Source: Weissella cibaria
Lineage (GTDB): Bacteria > Bacillota > Bacilli > Lactobacillales > Lactobacillaceae
Assembly (NCBI RefSeq): GCF_004521965.1
Contig: NZ_SDGK01000038.1
Location: forward strand, 1-35,070
Length of the DNA stretch: 35,070 bases
Direction of reading: 5' to 3'
Shown here: piece after piece, positions 10,370-18,960 of the stretch
Layout of the letters: each line of letters opens with the position of its first letter
Position numbering within the stretch: position 1 is the first letter of the stretch
Notes under the pieces: model-generated
What the model saw: only the letters and a program-made list of their open reading frames with translations
Told to the model about the DNA's origin: nothing
The model's database searches: none
Translations under genes and position numbers: made by a program

Positions 10370-12340
10370 TTATTTATTCCCAACCGTGTCCAATACGGTC
10401 CACGTCAAATCTGCTGTGTAGTTACCTTGCTGCGCACTACCACCTGGGATAGCCAACTTGACAGCCTGATCCACATCTCGGCCGTCTGTTTGGCCCAAAT
10501 CAGATTGGCCACCAAAAACCGCCACCCAAGTACCGGGTACGTTTGCTTGATTTGTCGTCATAATCGTTGCACTTTGACCAAATGCCACCGTTTGATTATC
10601 AACAACGTTCCCCGTCAACTTTCCCGGCGTAGTAGCCATTTTAGCATTTTCAAACGATAATGACGCTCCCTGCAGTGGCTTGCCCGTGGCCTTGTTTTTC
10701 AGCGCTGACGTCGCTAGTTGGAGCGTCCAACCACCCGCTCGTGCCCGTAAATCAGATACTTGCGCGTAAACCGGTGCAATCAATGTACTATGTGCAGTAT
10801 CAGCGAATTTTTGTGCACTCGCAGCATACATTGTTGCTTGACCTGAAATTTTTTGCTTCCCAAAATCCAAAGTTGAGGCATAGTCGACTGTCAAGATGCC
10901 AGATTGTTCCTTACCCACCGGCGTATCCGTTCCTGGAATTAACGGGCTTACTGGCTTAGTATAGTCGGGATCAAACGGATTCAACGGCTTGTTAACCAAC
11001 GGTGCATAGGTCACGATAATGGTATCTTTATCTCCCAACTTACCAGTAACCGTTGCAATATCTGGCTTATAACCCACGATATCCGGTGGGGTCACAGTAT
11101 AATCATCCCCGTCGTAACCCGACTTTATGGCAGAATCAAAATAGGTTCCCAGTTGCGTCGCATATTGATACTTAATCGTCACCTTGTTTTTTTTTGCATA
11201 CGTTAAGTCGAAGTGATTCATATCATCATCACTGTTGGCAATCGTAAACTGTTGATAATTTTTGCGGTTATCACCCGTAAAATCATAGCCATCTACTTTA
11301 GGTGCAACATACACAAAATTAGGATCAAATTTGGCAGTCTTACTTGCCGCATCAACATCAGCATCACTTTGAACAACCGTCACCGTACTTCCAACCACTG
11401 CCGGCTTCTGGCTAGGATTAAAAACCGGTGCTTTAAAATCGCTCGCATCAACCGTCGTTTTTGCAGCGACACCGTTAAAGGTTGCCCGAACTGTTCCATA
11501 CTTCACGCTAAATGTCTTCATATTGACGGACATAGTCGAAGTTTGATTACCCGTCGAACCAAAGACAGAGAATCCCATATTGCGGGCCACCGTCACTTTT
11601 TGCGTCCAGGTCTTTCCATCATAACCCGTTACCGTGATTGTACCAGCTACTTGCCTGCCATCACTGATAACTGATGTCGGTTCCCAAGCAAATCCGACAT
11701 CATCACCGCCGCGACTTAGACTGACGTTTTGCGCTTGGTCATTGGTATCGATGGCTTGCAATTTACCCGCACTGTCAGTGTGTCGGAAGGACGCATATTG
11801 CTTCGAATTAACACCTAGCGACGTGCCGATGTTCGAATCACCCATATCCGAGTTGTAGTAAAAATCAATTCCCCAGAATATCGCATTTGAGAATCCGGTT
11901 TCCCCGTTCTTACCGATTCCCAAGTACTTATTTGGTGAACCATTCCCCATTTGCGATGGGTCATATGGAGCTAAAATCATGCCCAACGCATCTCCGGCTT
12001 GACCAAAAATGCTATTACCACCAGAACTCGTTTTAAATCCACCTTTGAAATTAAACGACGATGTCATATCAATCTGATACTTAAAACTCGCTGACCCGTA
12101 TTGATTAGAGCCCCCGTTGGTCAGCTGCGCCCAACCATTTGCAAAACCAGAACTCGTACCACCTGGCAAAAAAGCATTCGTCATCTCATCGACACCAGAA
12201 TAGTTGGCAACCGGCTCACCAATTTTAGTTGCCGTTTGTAAATCCTGGACGGTGACAGTTGCCGCCAACGCTGGTGCTGCATAGCTCGTCAGCGAGACCG
12301 CCAGCGTTGCTATCATGGTCTTGATCATTCCCTTCCTCAT
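10370..12340 (-). CDS. large lectin-MucBP-WxL cell-surface protein
   Basis: A 656-residue adhesin-like protein. It has a signal peptide (MRKGMIKTMIATLAVSLTSY, APALA), then an L-type lectin-like domain at about residues 35-285 (GDALGMILAPYDPSQ, GIDFYYNSDMGDSN, VSLSRGGDDVGFAWEP). A MucBP-like region follows at about 385-450 (VTIKYQYATQLGTYFDS, YTVTPPDIVGYKPD, DTIIVTY), then a Pro-rich linker. A C-terminal WxL domain from about residue 475 carries GWTLQL and the closing LTWTVLDT. WxL domains bind peptidoglycan non-covalently, so the lectin and mucin-binding modules face outward, probably towards glycans of a host or food matrix. The ATG overlaps the preceding stop by one base. Confidence 0.88.
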   Translation of the reverse strand: MRKGMIKTMIATLAVSLTSYAAPALAATVTVQDLQTATKIGEPVANYSGVDEMTNAFLPGGTSSGFANGWAQLTNGGSNQYGSASFKYQIDMTSSFNFKGGFKTSSGGNSIFGQAGDALGMILAPYDPSQMGNGSPNKYLGIGKNGETGFSNAIFWGIDFYYNSDMGDSNIGTSLGVNSKQYASFRHTDSAGKLQAIDTNDQAQNVSLSRGGDDVGFAWEPTSVISDGRQVAGTITVTGYDGKTWTQKVTVARNMGFSVFGSTGNQTSTMSVNMKTFSVKYGTVRATFNGVAAKTTVDASDFKAPVFNPSQKPAVVGSTVTVVQSDADVDAASKTAKFDPNFVYVAPKVDGYDFTGDNRKNYQQFTIANSDDDMNHFDLTYAKKNKVTIKYQYATQLGTYFDSAIKSGYDGDDYTVTPPDIVGYKPDIATVTGKLGDKDTIIVTYAPLVNKPLNPFDPDYTKPVSPLIPGTDTPVGKEQSGILTVDYASTLDFGKQKISGQATMYAASAQKFADTAHSTLIAPVYAQVSDLRARAGGWTLQLATSALKNKATGKPLQGASLSFENAKMATTPGKLTGNVVDNQTVAFGQSATIMTTNQANVPGTWVAVFGGQSDLGQTDGRDVDQAVKLAIPGGSAQQGNYTADLTWTVLDTVGNK

Positions 12341-13449
12341 TAGTTTTGCTCACTTTCTTCCTCATCATCACGACGACGCTTCCATAGAATAAACCAGAAT
12401 GCTGTAATCAAAATTGCCAATAGTACAGCCAGCAAACTCCACCAATTAAAGGCATCCTTGACTGTAAAGTCCGCCTTGTTGTATTGCGTTGCCTCTGATC
12501 CGGTAATCGTAAATGTCTTTTCAAAATGCCAACGGTGAGCAAACTTTGTCGTCTTCGCGGCATCAGTAAATTGATAGCCACCCCGATCATCTTTTTGACC
12601 ATACGCCGTTAAATCTAGGACATACTTGCCCGGCTTTATTGCTGCACCGTTTGCATATGCAATCGCCAGGTCAAAATTTGAATTTGGTGCCATTTGCTGA
12701 TCCGTATTCGTTTGTGATAATACCGTCTTATCACTGTCAGCCTTTTTAATAATGGCGACGGTTGTAAAGTCATTAATAAACTTTGCCAACGGATTTTGCA
12801 AATTTGCCTTAATCACATTACGAGCGTTAACTTGACCAGCAGCCACTGTATGCAACTGCAAACCAGACCGTTGAATTTGATTAAATGTAAACGGTGTGTC
12901 TTTTTGTTGTCGCATAAGAACGGCAATTTGGAAGGCATAGACATTTTTCACCGCCAGGCCGGTACTTGCTGTCTGGGCATGTTGTTGTGAATCCTTGTCG
13001 CGGAAAGTGAAAGCACCCGACGAAATACCCGTTAGCCCGGCTTGTGGTACTGTAACATGTGCCGTTACCTCCTTGGTTTCACGTGCCGCTAACGCCACAT
13101 TTTGCGGTACCGTAATCATGTCCTGCATCTTTGCTATTAGCGATGGGTCTAGTTTCTTTTGATCACCCTCGTAATCAACCTCGCCACCACCGTTCGTTGT
13201 TGCTGTTGTCACATCAGCATTCACCGTGACGGCATGATCCGTATTATTTGTATACTTAAGTTTTAAATCCTGGGTTGCACCTGGATTAACCATTAAATCA
13301 AAATAACCCGCCTTTTTTGCAAGCTGGTTCTCTGGTAATTCTGGTACCACTGAAAAGGTGTAAACGCTTGCCTCTGTCGTCTGACTGCCACCAACAAGTA
13401 GACCAAGCGTTGCCAACATCATCAGGCCTAAAATCTTACCAATTTTCAT
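12340..13449 (-). CDS. membrane-anchored DUF916/DUF3324 (WxL-interacting) protein
   Basis: A 369-residue surface protein. It has a signal peptide MKIGKILGLMMLATLGLLVG, then a DUF916 domain (FSVVPELPENQLAKKAGYFDL, DLKLKYTNNTDHAVTV) and a DUF3324 domain (VYAFQIAVLMRQQKD, QMAPNSNFDLAIAY, KPGKYVLDLTAYG). The C-terminal helix WWSLLAVLLAILITAFWFIL is followed by the positively charged KRRRDD tail. Such proteins bind WxL partners and peptidoglycan at the membrane-wall interface. The start at 13449 follows GAGGGGGAA; upstream in-frame codons run into a hairpin and are rejected. This is the CscA-like member of the operon. Confidence 0.88.
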   Translation of the reverse strand: MKIGKILGLMMLATLGLLVGGSQTTEASVYTFSVVPELPENQLAKKAGYFDLMVNPGATQDLKLKYTNNTDHAVTVNADVTTATTNGGGEVDYEGDQKKLDPSLIAKMQDMITVPQNVALAARETKEVTAHVTVPQAGLTGISSGAFTFRDKDSQQHAQTASTGLAVKNVYAFQIAVLMRQQKDTPFTFNQIQRSGLQLHTVAAGQVNARNVIKANLQNPLAKFINDFTTVAIIKKADSDKTVLSQTNTDQQMAPNSNFDLAIAYANGAAIKPGKYVLDLTAYGQKDDRGGYQFTDAAKTTKFAHRWHFEKTFTITGSEATQYNKADFTVKDAFNWWSLLAVLLAILITAFWFILWKRRRDDEEESEQN

Positions 13450-13479
13450 TTTCTCTGTTCCCCCTCTTGATATGTAAAA

Positions 13480-13505
13480 TCCCACAAACGTCATCGTTTG
13501 TGGGA
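13480..13505 (-). promoter_or_regulatory. intercistronic hairpin after the small WxL gene
   Basis: A perfect 11-bp stem (13480-13490 with 13495-13505, 4-base loop) lies between the small WxL gene and the downstream three genes. On the minus strand it is followed by only TTTTAC, so it may be a partial terminator or an mRNA-end stabiliser favouring the first gene. The mechanism is inferred. Confidence 0.7.
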
Positions 13506-13551
13506 GCAATGTCTTTTTCGCCAAAACGACGATTCATATATGTGATTTTAC

Positions 13552-14283
13552 CTAGTCAACACTGCCTGCTGGACGTTCTGCCAACGTCCATTCCAATGTT
13601 GACGTATATGCTGCGGCACGCTTCGTCGTCGCACCTGGCACCGCTAATGAAATTGATGAATCTGCCGACTTATCATCCCCAAATCGGTCAACCCAGGTTC
13701 CTTGACCTTGGTTAGCTGCTGCATCAACAATTGACTTTGATACACCAGGTGTCAACGTGAACTTTGGTGAAAACTTACCTGGTATTCCCGCCGTTGTACT
13801 TGAGCTGGCAACCAAGTTAGCATTGTTAAATGTCATCGTCGCCCCAGTCAACTCATTCTTGCCGTCGTTAAACTGTCCCAATTGTTTAACTGACAAGTTC
13901 CAGCCGGCATCAGTTCCACGGTTATCTGTTACTTGTACATAGTTAGAACCAGTGTGCCCATCTGCAAACTTTTGTGCGGCAGCTGTATAAGTTTGATCAG
14001 TTGACGCAATCTTTTGTGTTCCAAAATCTAAGCTTGATGCAAAATCGATTGAAAGTGGTCCAGCTGTACCAGGATTTGGGTCTTTTCCATCAGGCTTCTC
14101 AGGCTTTGAAGGCGTCGGGTTATCTGGATTGTCGGGATCGATTGGTGCCGTTGGATCCGTTGTTGCTTCAAATGTTACCTTTGCGTTACTTGAGTATACG
14201 GCTGAGTCAGCAAATGCTGAAGGTGCCAATACACTCAATGCCAATGTAGCCGTCAAAAATGTTGTTACTGTCTTCTTTGTCAT
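13552..14283 (-). CDS. small WxL domain surface protein
   Basis: A 243-residue exported protein. The signal peptide is MTKKTVTTFLTATLALSVLA with cleavage near AFA-DS. A short region rich in Pro, Asp, Asn and Lys follows at about residues 45-75, then a single WxL domain occupies the rest (IDFASSLDFGTQKIAS, DAGWNLSV, final LEWTLAERP). It corresponds to CscB-like proteins: non-covalently wall-bound and usually abundant. It is first in the operon, directly after the promoter, with GGGGAAAG before its ATG. A possible CscD-type LPXTG partner is not seen here. Confidence 0.88.
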   Translation of the reverse strand: MTKKTVTTFLTATLALSVLAPSAFADSAVYSSNAKVTFEATTDPTAPIDPDNPDNPTPSKPEKPDGKDPNPGTAGPLSIDFASSLDFGTQKIASTDQTYTAAAQKFADGHTGSNYVQVTDNRGTDAGWNLSVKQLGQFNDGKNELTGATMTFNNANLVASSSTTAGIPGKFSPKFTLTPGVSKSIVDAAANQGQGTWVDRFGDDKSADSSISLAVPGATTKRAAAYTSTLEWTLAERPAGSVD

Positions 14284-14348
14284 TTTTCTTTCCCCATTTT
14301 TCGTTACAAGTACTTTTGTGAAAACGTCCTCCTGTTTTCGACACGTTT

Positions 14349-14386
14349 ATGGTAACACAGCGGGAATGTACTTACAACATGTAAGT
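14349..14386 (-). promoter_or_regulatory. WxL operon promoter with palindromic operator
   Basis: On the minus strand -35 TTGTAA (14372-14377) and -10 TACCAT (14349-14354) are 17 bases apart. The -35 lies inside the dyad ACTTAC-N5-GTAAGT (14370-14386). A protein bound there should affect initiation. The obvious candidate regulator is the broken gene just upstream, but this is inference. Confidence 0.5.
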
Positions 14387-14430
14387 GTTTTTCTTAAAAA
14401 GAAATACGTTCAAATGCACGCTATGACTGG

Positions 14431-15947
14431 CTATTCGGTAATTCCATGTCGCTCGAACCTGGTCGTAAAATTTTGCGCTTTCAACTCAGAAAGTCGGGAC
14501 CGCAATTGTTCAATTTCTTTGACAATCGGTTAATGTTGCCAATCAAATCGATAGCGCCTATCCACACCGGTCAACATAGCATCTGAAATCACCAAATCAA
14601 CGTCGTCCTCGAATCGATTGGTAAAGACAATATTAAATTCGACCATTCCGGCAATCATTCGCTGCAAAATGACTTCTAACCCTGGACGATACGTAATATC
14701 AATATCAACCTTAATCGACGGGAAAATCACTGCCGGATCAAAATGCGCCACGAATGCTGTAAAGAGATAACTATAAAATAACTCTTCTGCTTCACGAACC
14801 GGTTGCTTAACAATCGGCGCTATCTCACGACTGACATTAAGCGCCATCTCAACTAAGACTGGATACATCCGGTAGGCTTCACATAAATCAAGCCGGCGGC
14901 GATGACCGCTATCACGGGCATACAATTCAAATGTCAGGACTAGCGCAAATAGATCACGTTTAATTTTTTCTGCACTCACTGTCGACATTGGCGCATTAAA
15001 ATATTGCTCATGATACTGCCCAATTACACCAACAATGTCGGTCAATCGGCGTTGTAACATCGGTGTCAGGTTGCCGGACCAATTAGTTTCCCCAACAATA
15101 TTCAACGCAAACAAATAAAATAAGGTTTCACGAGCCTCATCGAAAGTCTGAGCCTCATTAATCGTATCGTGCGTTAATTAGTCAGCAACCATCTTTTGAA
15201 TTAACGATTGGGTTAACGCATCCATTTGATTATTTGGTCGCAAGACATTATCCAAATTGTGTGGATCGATAAAATGCCCGGTACGCACACGTAATGTCGC
15301 AATCGTATAGTAAAAGCGTAACGCAATTCGTTTTGAATCACGAATATACGACTTTGGCATAATCGCAGCGGCTAACTGATCAATCCCGGCATCTGCATGG
15401 ATTTTCAGGTCCTTGACATACGGAAACTCACAATCACCGAAAAAACGTAACGCGGGTCGATAAAAAAAGACCCGAAAGGCCGATTCATCTCCAATAAAGC
15501 GGTACTCATCATCAATGCCAATACCAAGTGGCGCCAAATGTTTCACCACATAGCGTTTGATGTTGTGGGTGGTGCTAACCTTTATCAGAAAGCTTTCCGT
15601 AAAATCTTCGTATGACGTAATCGTTTCAAAAACACTTCTTTAATAAACGTCCAATAAAGTGATTAACGTAATTAGGCCAACATCACAGTGTCCATATTAA
15701 CGTAACACGATATCGTCACGTGCAACATTTTATCGTCTTGTTGTACTGACAACAACGGTTCTTCTTTCTCATCGTAAATTGTCTTTAAATCTTCAGCTAA
15801 CTGGTGGGCAACGGTGATAGTTAAGTCCTTTGACCAGCCAAGCGCTTGTCCTACCGTTTTAACTGAAATATCGGCTGTCATTTGCTCTCTCAAAATCGTT
15901 AACAGCTCGATTTTTTCATTCTCTTGCTTCTCCAGCATCTACTGCAT
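14431..15947 (-). pseudogene. Mga/AtxA-like transcriptional regulator, wrecked by stops and a frameshift
   Basis: Read through its lesions this is one gene of about 500 codons on the minus strand. The first part (MLEKQENEKIELLTILREQM, then AVGQALGWSK-like helix-turn-helix) ends at 15672. The next frame continues with SVFETITSYEDFTESFLIKV, then NIKRYVVKHLAPLGIGIDD, a second helix-turn-helix as in Mga/AtxA. The long helical C-terminal part follows, finishing PIVKEIEQLRSRL to a TAG at 14431. In-frame stops: TAG at 15939-15941 (third codon if the start is 15947), TAA at 15640, 15178 and 14530, plus one frameshift near 15670. Family assignment is from overall pattern only. Its position just upstream of the WxL operon suggests it once controlled it. 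Confidence 0.6.
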
Positions 15948-16143
15948 TACCTGGCATCCTCCCTTAAAATGCCTCATACCACACCTATTATATGGGGTTA
16001 AGTAATTATCCGCGTGCTTATTTTTTGCCATTTTTGCGATTTAGAAAAATAACGTTCGATGATGTATTGTTGTAGCAAATGGGTCGGTATTTGTAGTAAA
16101 TTTACGGTAAATCACGGTAAAAACAACCTAAACATAAACAAAG

Positions 16144-16188
16144 AAAACCCCGTTATATCAGTGTTTAAGCCGATACAACGGGGGTTTT
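16144..16188 (-). terminator. terminator downstream of tRNA-Leu
   Basis: AAAACCCC-GTT and AACGGGGGTTTT form a strong stem with a loop of about 20 bases and a terminal T run on the minus strand, 16 bases past the tRNA. Confidence 0.7.
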
Positions 16189-16203
16189 AAATATTAATAA
16201 GAA

Positions 16204-16287
16204 TGCCGCTGACAGGAATCGAACCTGCACGGGATTGCTCCCACACCGACCTGAACGGTGCGCGTCTGCCAGTTCCGCCACAACGGC
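16204..16287 (-). tRNA. tRNA-Leu (anticodon CAG)
   Basis: An 84-base class II tRNA. The acceptor stem GCCGTTG pairs with CAGCGGC and the discriminator base is A. The anticodon arm is CACCG-TTCAGGT-CGGTG, giving CAG. A long variable arm (TGTGGGAGCAATCCCGTGC region) and the T arm with GGTTCGATTCC are present. The 3' CCA is not encoded. It would decode CUG. Confidence 0.95.
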
Positions 16288-16342
16288 ATATCAATAACAG
16301 TAATAACTATACCAGATTATTAGCCCTTATTGAATACTTTTA

Positions 16343-16855
16343 TTAAAAGACTTGCTTTGAGAAAGCTGCAAAACTATATTGTTTGCGCATCAAACCATAT
16401 AGTGAATTGCTACTCTCATATTGACGTAGTGGGAAATCTTTCTTAGCTTGCCAATTTTCCCAATCGGTCTTCATGTTCCACGTTGACAACATCACAATTT
16501 GATGTGAATTATCGTTTCGTTGTAATAAATAAGAACTAATAAAGCCTGGCTCTGTCATGCCTTCTTCATACGCCTTGTAACGTCGAATAAAATTATCGCG
16601 CTCCATATCATTTAACGTGATAAACGTGAAATTCATCCAACCACGCAAGTCGCTAGTATCGCCACGTGCGGCCAGAATTTCATACGTAGTTGGCATCGCA
16701 AAAATTGACTTCTTATTAGTGGTCTTTTCAAGCAACTGGTAGCGTTCCTTGTCTTCTTCATCTACGGTTAGCAGTAATTTGTGATCAAGGTGTTGGTTGC
16801 GGACGTCTTGTAGAACAGTTCGAGACCCAAACGTTACATGTAAATACTCTGTCAT
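16343..16855 (-). CDS. antibiotic biosynthesis monooxygenase-like / TRAP-like protein
   Basis: A 170-residue cytoplasmic protein resembling the dimeric alpha/beta-barrel (ABM) proteins of lactic acid bacteria and staphylococci, including the TRAP/HmoB group. The evidence is the C-terminal half WMNFTFITLNDMERDNFIRR, FISSYLLQRND, IVMLSTWNMKTDWENWQ. The start at 16855 (MTEYLHVTFGS) follows GGAGGATAAAAAT with ideal spacing; two upstream in-frame ATGs lack this. In some relatives such proteins bind or degrade heme, but no heme ligand can be singled out here. Function therefore remains open. It is probably monocistronic. Confidence 0.55.
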   Translation of the reverse strand: MTEYLHVTFGSRTVLQDVRNQHLDHKLLLTVDEEDKERYQLLEKTTNKKSIFAMPTTYEILAARGDTSDLRGWMNFTFITLNDMERDNFIRRYKAYEEGMTEPGFISSYLLQRNDNSHQIVMLSTWNMKTDWENWQAKKDFPLRQYESSNSLYGLMRKQYSFAAFSKQVF

Positions 16856-16940
16856 ATTTTTATCCTCCATGATCGTTCCCCTAGTATAGTTACTATTATA
16901 GTCACTTATCATGAAGAATGCGCTGACAAACTATTGTTTT

Positions 16941-17348
16941 TTAGTGGATTTCGGGTCCATTTTGATTAGCATCATATGCCGCAATGTCAACGGAGGTTGC
17001 ATCCTTAATTGCCACACTCTCGACCAAACGCCCTTCTTCTACTGAGTCCAAAGCCAACCCGCCGAAGTTATTTTTCTTGCGTAATTGCATCTTATCAGCA
17101 AGCAACGACTTAGACGTAGCCTTGATATACCAAGTACCTGCATTCGTCTCAACTGGCATGTCAAACCATCGTTGATATGGCGCATCGTTGTTAACAATGT
17201 TAATCGTGAAACTGGTTTCCATCGTAATGTCCAACGGATCATTGTAAGGACTGATGCCGTCTTCAGCTGCTAGTAAAACCACTTGTGTCTTGGGATCAAA
17301 ATTACTCATCAAACGATTCATCGCATAATTATCTAGTTCAATATACAT
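16941..17348 (-). CDS. HesB/IscA-like (iron-sulfur biogenesis family) protein
   Basis: A 135-residue protein starting MYIELDNYAMNRLMSNFD. The pattern of a short N-terminal helix, VVLLAAEDGISPYNDP, a central beta region (TSFTINIVNN) and WYIKATSKSLLADKMQLR fits the divergent HesB-like proteins of lactobacilli annotated as iron-sulfur cluster biosynthesis family. The cysteines that hold iron or clusters in true IscA/SufA are absent, so a scaffold role is doubtful. Two adjacent ATGs (17351, 17348) share the GAGGT site; the second has better spacing. Confidence 0.55.
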   Translation of the reverse strand: MYIELDNYAMNRLMSNFDPKTQVVLLAAEDGISPYNDPLDITMETSFTINIVNNDAPYQRWFDMPVETNAGTWYIKATSKSLLADKMQLRKKNNFGGLALDSVEEGRLVESVAIKDATSVDIAAYDANQNGPEIH

Positions 17349-17403
17349 CATACTTACCTCGCCTTTCTATTATCATCATAGAATATTTATCAGCCTAACT
17401 GTG

Positions 17404-17433
17404 AAAAAAAGGCCGGTCAACAATGGCCAGCCC
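17404..17433 (-). terminator. terminator after the 139-residue unknown gene
   Basis: GGCTGG pairs with CCGGCC-type bases across a 7-base loop, followed by TTTTTTT on the minus strand, just past the gene's stop. Confidence 0.7.
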
Positions 17434-17440
17434 GATTTCA

Positions 17441-17860
17441 TTAGTTGTTACCTTCAGCTTGTTGACGAGCGATGTAGCCGCGTGAAGTTGTTTGTGCGAA
17501 AGGTCCATTTACCATTTGCATACGCATACGCAAGTTTTGTTGCACGTTTTGGTTAATCGTTTGTGCGACCAATGGTGTGACATCAGCAGGTACTTCTGAG
17601 TCTACCTTCGTACGGATTTGACGAATCAATTGGTAGAAGTCCTTACCCTTACGCATCACCAATTCATTTTCAGCAGCCTCGAAAGCGAAGTGTGCGTCAT
17701 CCGTATCCTTGTTGTACACAAAGTCCATGAATTGTGATGTCACAGCGTCGTTCTCGTAGTTATCTTCTTCCCCTTGCCAAAGGTTTGCCGTCTCTGTCAA
17801 GTATGCTTCAACGTCAGCTGGATCGACGTAAATTTCCTTTAAATTAACCATGAATGCCAT
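17441..17860 (-). CDS. conserved-looking cytoplasmic protein of unknown function
   Basis: Not recognised. The 139-residue product has no signal peptide, membrane segment or cysteine. It is acidic in the first half (LTETANLWQGEEDNYENDA) and ends with a Gln/Arg/Met-rich stretch (NQNVQQNLRMRMQMVNG). Codon use is like its housekeeping neighbours and it has its own terminator, so it is likely real and well expressed. The start at 17860 (MAFMVNLKE) follows AGAGGA by 8 bases. No function is proposed. Confidence 0.75.
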   Translation of the reverse strand: MAFMVNLKEIYVDPADVEAYLTETANLWQGEEDNYENDAVTSQFMDFVYNKDTDDAHFAFEAAENELVMRKGKDFYQLIRQIRTKVDSEVPADVTPLVAQTINQNVQQNLRMRMQMVNGPFAQTTSRGYIARQQAEGNN

Positions 17861-18007
17861 GTGCAAAATCCTCTTTTGTCCGTTTTTATATTAAATATAC
17901 TTACTATTTACAAGTACTAGTTTATATAATTGTACCGCTTCTTGTACTGAGAAAGGGAGTGTCAAAGACACCTTTTGTGTTGCGTTTTCGAAACACCAAG
18001 TACATGC

Positions 18008-18034
18008 AAAAAACGGCATCAAAATGCCGTTTTA
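18008..18034 (-). terminator. terminator of the CPBP protease gene
   Basis: AACGGCAT-CAAA-ATGCCGTT hairpin (18012-18031) with a T run on the minus strand, directly after the stop. Confidence 0.85.
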
Positions 18035-18036
18035 CC

Positions 18037-18762
18037 TTAATGATGCAAAGCCATGCTAATTAAGCTAATGGCCGCAATACTATTATTTAGCATATGTGTC
18101 AGCATTGAATACTGAATTTGCTTGGTCTTTTTGTACACAACCGCCAACGCAATCCCCATAAGTGAATACTGGAGCATTGGTAAAAATTGGAATTGTTGGA
18201 AGACGTGAAAGTACCCAAAAAGGACACCAGAAATCACCACATTCAGCCACCACGGTCCATCTTTAAAGAAATAATTTAAGATGACACCACGGAAAATCAG
18301 CTCCTCGACCAACGGCGCTACTACAACAGCTAACAGGATGACAAATAGTAGCGAGGCGCCACCAGACTTAGCCATCGATTCCAACGCGGCCTGATTCGTC
18401 GCCGTCACCCGACCACCCGTAAATGCATATTGCAACAGGGCTGACACAGCCCCAGCTCCCAAGATCATCAGGTAGCCTTTACCGACCCAACCGATCTTTT
18501 CACTTCTAAACGGATGAAAGCCCGTTTTAGGCGCTTCTTTTCGAACCGCAAACAGCATCACCAACACCGTAATTGTCGTAAATACAGCCACAAAGAACAG
18601 CATCAACACTATTGGTAAGATACTATTTTTTGACACGCGAAGCATACTTGCGGCACCACGGTTAGCAAACATTCCCGACACTTGAATGGCAAAATCCAGG
18701 ATGATACCGGCCACAATCCAAATTAAACCGTTACCGATATTGCGAAGTGTTTCCTTTTTCAT
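18037..18762 (-). CDS. CPBP family intramembrane glutamic protease
   Basis: A 241-residue membrane protein of the CAAX-protease and bacteriocin-processing (Abi) family with about seven or eight hydrophobic segments. The catalytic motifs are EELIFRG (EExxxR), FGYFHVF (FxxxH) and HMLNNS (HxxxN), all present in order. Family members are linked to bacteriocin immunity or prenyl-protein processing, but no bacteriocin gene is nearby. The start at 18762 (MKKETLRN) is 12 bases beyond AAGGAGG; a closer ATG abuts the ribosome site directly. The ribosome site lies inside the last codons of the small membrane gene upstream. Confidence 0.85.
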   Translation of the reverse strand: MKKETLRNIGNGLIWIVAGIILDFAIQVSGMFANRGAASMLRVSKNSILPIVLMLFFVAVFTTITVLVMLFAVRKEAPKTGFHPFRSEKIGWVGKGYLMILGAGAVSALLQYAFTGGRVTATNQAALESMAKSGGASLLFVILLAVVVAPLVEELIFRGVILNYFFKDGPWWLNVVISGVLFGYFHVFQQFQFLPMLQYSLMGIALAVVYKKTKQIQYSMLTHMLNNSIAAISLISMALHH

Positions 18763-18763
18763 G

Positions 18764-18958
18764 CTAATCGTCATCCTCCTTTTTCGGGCGCAAGGCCATT
18801 GTTAAAAGCGTCATCAACACTGTCACCGCCACAAAGGTCAAAATGAACACGATGATTGACAGCCAAAGTGGCCACGTAAACGTTTTCGCTATGTATGCTA
18901 ACCCGATGAACAGTACCATGACAACGGCACTGGCACCAACCTGAATCGCTAATCCCAT
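18764..18958 (-). CDS. small two-helix membrane protein
   Basis: A 64-residue protein with two clear hydrophobic helices (VGASAVVMVLFIGLAYIA and LWLSIIVFILTFVAVTVLMT) and a charged tail RPKKEDDD. It sits between the Cof-type phosphatase gene (ATG 2 bases after that stop) and the CPBP gene, so the three are probably one operon. It has no recognisable family. It may be a partner of the CPBP protease, but only the linkage suggests this. Confidence 0.7.
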   Translation of the reverse strand: MGLAIQVGASAVVMVLFIGLAYIAKTFTWPLWLSIIVFILTFVAVTVLMTLLTMALRPKKEDDD

Positions 18959-18960
18959 TT

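Noticed and set aside
11213-11674. Plus-strand frame of 153 residues inside the lectin-WxL gene
   Set aside because: It has a His/Arg/Cys-rich composition typical of an antisense shadow and lies within a clearly coding gene.
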